Origin: Arthrobacter alpinus
Lineage (GTDB): Bacteria; Actinomycetota; Actinomycetes; Actinomycetales; Micrococcaceae
Assembly: GCF_001445575.1 (NCBI RefSeq)
Contig: NZ_CP013200.1
Location: forward strand, 372,001-436,000
Length of the DNA: 64,000 bases
Direction: 5' to 3'
In this document: piece after piece, positions 62,741-64,000 of the stretch
Layout of the letters: every line of letters starts with the position of its first letter
How positions within the stretch are numbered: the first letter of the stretch is position 1
Translations under genes and position numbers: made by a program
Notes under the pieces: model-generated
The model's input: the letters and a program-made list of their open reading frames with translations, nothing else
The model's database searches: none
What the model was told of the DNA's origin: nothing

Positions 62741-63919
62741 ATGGATCCAACGACCCTCTCCATCATCCAGCTCGGCATAGTCTTTTTCGGGCTCGGTTTC
62801 TTGGGTCGTCTAGCGGGCCGCATTGGCCTTTCCCCCGTGCCGCTCTATCTCCTGGGCGGCTTGGCCTTTGGCGACGGTGGCTTGGTTAACCTTGGCGGCA
62901 TTGACGGATTTGCGCACATTGCCAGTGAGATTGGCGTCATCCTCCTGCTACTTATGCTCGGTCTGGAATATACAGCCAAGGAGCTGGTTACCGGCCTGAA
63001 GCAGTCCTGGATGGCAGGGCTTGTGGACCTGGTTTTGAACATGCTGCCGGGCGTTGCCGTGGCCCTCATTCTGGGCTGGGGACCCGTGGGCGCGCTCGTC
63101 ATGGCTGGCGTTACCTACAGTTCGTCATCCGGCATCATCGCCAAGGTCCTAGGCGACCTCGGCCGGCTCGGAAACCGTGAAACCCCTGTGGTACTGGCCA
63201 TCCTGGTTATTGAAGACCTGGCCATGGCCGCATACTTGCCCATTCTGACGGCCGTTTTGGCAGGCGTGTCATTCCTTGGCGGGCTCACCGCCGTGGGAAT
63301 TTCCCTGGCCGTGATCACCCTCGTTTTGCTGGGCGCACTGCGCTACGGGCACATGGTGTCCAACGTTTTGGACAGCCCGGACAGGGAATCATTCCTGCTC
63401 AAATTGCTCGGTGCAGCGCTGCTGGTGGCGGGCTTGGCATCAGCCCTGCAGGTCTCGGCGGCGGTGGGAGCGTTCCTGCTGGGCATCGCCATTTCAGGTG
63501 GTACCGCCGAAAACGCAACCCGCGTACTGGAGCCCTTGCGTGACTTGTTTGCGGCCATGTTCTTTGTGCTCTTCGGCCTCAATACCGATCCCCGCGAGAT
63601 CCCGCCCGTCCTCGGTGTGGCGCTGTTGCTGGCCTTGGTGACCACTATTACTAAGTTGGTGACCGGCTGGTGGGCGGCCAGGCAACAGGGTATTGGTGTG
63701 CCGGGCCGTGCCCGAGCCGGCGCCGCCTTGATTGCCCGCGGCGAGTTTTCCATCGTCATCGCCGGCTTGGCCGTGGCCTCCGGGGCGGTCCCCGCGGAGC
63801 TGGCAGCCCTGGCCACAACGTACGTGCTGATCATGGCCATCAGTGGCCCGGTCGCAGCTCGTTATGTGGAGCCGGTGGTGCGCTTGTTCCAAGGCAAGAA
63901 GGCAGAACCCGTTTTCTAA
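62741..63919 (+). CDS. khtU: KhtU-like CPA2 K+/H+ antiporter
   Basis: 392 residues with about 12 membrane helices. GRIGLSPVPLYLLGGLAFG, LGLEYTAKELV and the VTYSSSSGIIAKVL segment match CPA2 (KefB-like) exchangers. Pairing with the KhtT-like protein suggests K+ efflux coupled to proton uptake. It is the last complete gene; the final 80 bases hold no gene. Confidence 0.88.
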   Translation: MDPTTLSIIQLGIVFFGLGFLGRLAGRIGLSPVPLYLLGGLAFGDGGLVNLGGIDGFAHIASEIGVILLLLMLGLEYTAKELVTGLKQSWMAGLVDLVLNMLPGVAVALILGWGPVGALVMAGVTYSSSSGIIAKVLGDLGRLGNRETPVVLAILVIEDLAMAAYLPILTAVLAGVSFLGGLTAVGISLAVITLVLLGALRYGHMVSNVLDSPDRESFLLKLLGAALLVAGLASALQVSAAVGAFLLGIAISGGTAENATRVLEPLRDLFAAMFFVLFGLNTDPREIPPVLGVALLLALVTTITKLVTGWWAARQQGIGVPGRARAGAALIARGEFSIVIAGLAVASGAVPAELAALATTYVLIMAISGPVAARYVEPVVRLFQGKKAEPVF

Positions 63920-64000
63920 CCGGACGCGGGGTCGATGATAAGTCACCGCACCCAAATCGCACCCAAGTAAGGCACGACGGCGTCGCTAGCCCGGAGATTT

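Overview
The window is a GC-rich, tightly packed chromosomal segment from a high-GC Gram-positive bacterium. It most resembles an aerobic soil actinobacterium of the Arthrobacter/Micrococcaceae type. Signs of this are a dnaK-grpE-dnaJ-hspR operon with HspR-type (HAIR) operators, a SAM-IV-type riboswitch upstream of metZ, a fused MrpAB antiporter subunit, WXG100-like and possibly EspG-like proteins, an actinobacterial-type dCTP deaminase, and frequent GTG/TTG starts. This is inferred from gene content and style, not from a marker-gene comparison. I see no insertion sequence, prophage, integrase, CRISPR array, rRNA or tRNA.

Layout. 1-3300: small membrane protein, HutD-like and PhzF-like proteins, a CPA2-type cation/proton antiporter, then a palindrome-rich convergent intergenic region. 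3305-6525: DEAD-box RNA helicase and trmB, divergent, with two inverted repeats between them. 6853-14983: respiratory nitrate reductase narGHJI plus a NarK-type transporter. 15148-18642: SWIM-SNF2 helicase. 18765-23320: heat-shock operon dnaK-grpE-dnaJ-hspR with two HAIR operators. 23551-27315: methyltransferase, TMEM175-like channel, Tat-exported multicopper oxidase, LysE-type exporter. 27434-29511: a three-gene cassette with a WXG100-like protein. 29605-36663: a P-loop kinase/PabB fusion, cardiolipin synthase, HdeD-like, CYTH and GNAT proteins, and a pabC that is frameshifted in this sequence. 37500-39697: SAM-IV riboswitch, DUF1737 protein, rhodanese, metZ.

40286-49004: an XRE-HTH/enolpyruvyl-transferase (MurA-like) fusion, a LacI regulator, L-lactate dehydrogenase, and a fructoside-utilisation operon (Tat solute-binding protein, two permeases, GH32) preceded by LacI-type operator-like palindromes. 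49240-52440: a YkoE/D/C ECF transporter under a TPP riboswitch. 52695-59709: DUF4235 protein and the mrpA(B)CDEFG Na+/H+ antiporter operon. 59859-63919: UMF1-type MFS transporter, dcd, and a KhtT/KhtU-like K+/H+ antiporter pair.

How it works together. The window combines anaerobic respiration (nar), ion and pH homeostasis (Mrp, KhtTU-like, a second CPA2 antiporter, TMEM175-like), proteostasis, and three nutrient modules with recognisable cis-control: sulfur/methionine (SAM-IV), thiamine precursor (TPP) and fructosides (LacI). The least explained features are two unusual protein fusions, the WXG100-like cassette, and at least two intergenic repeat families. One is a GGGCCCA-containing repeat that repeatedly sits next to stop codons. 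The other is a set of terminator-like hairpins sharing a GTACGACGGCGGC core.
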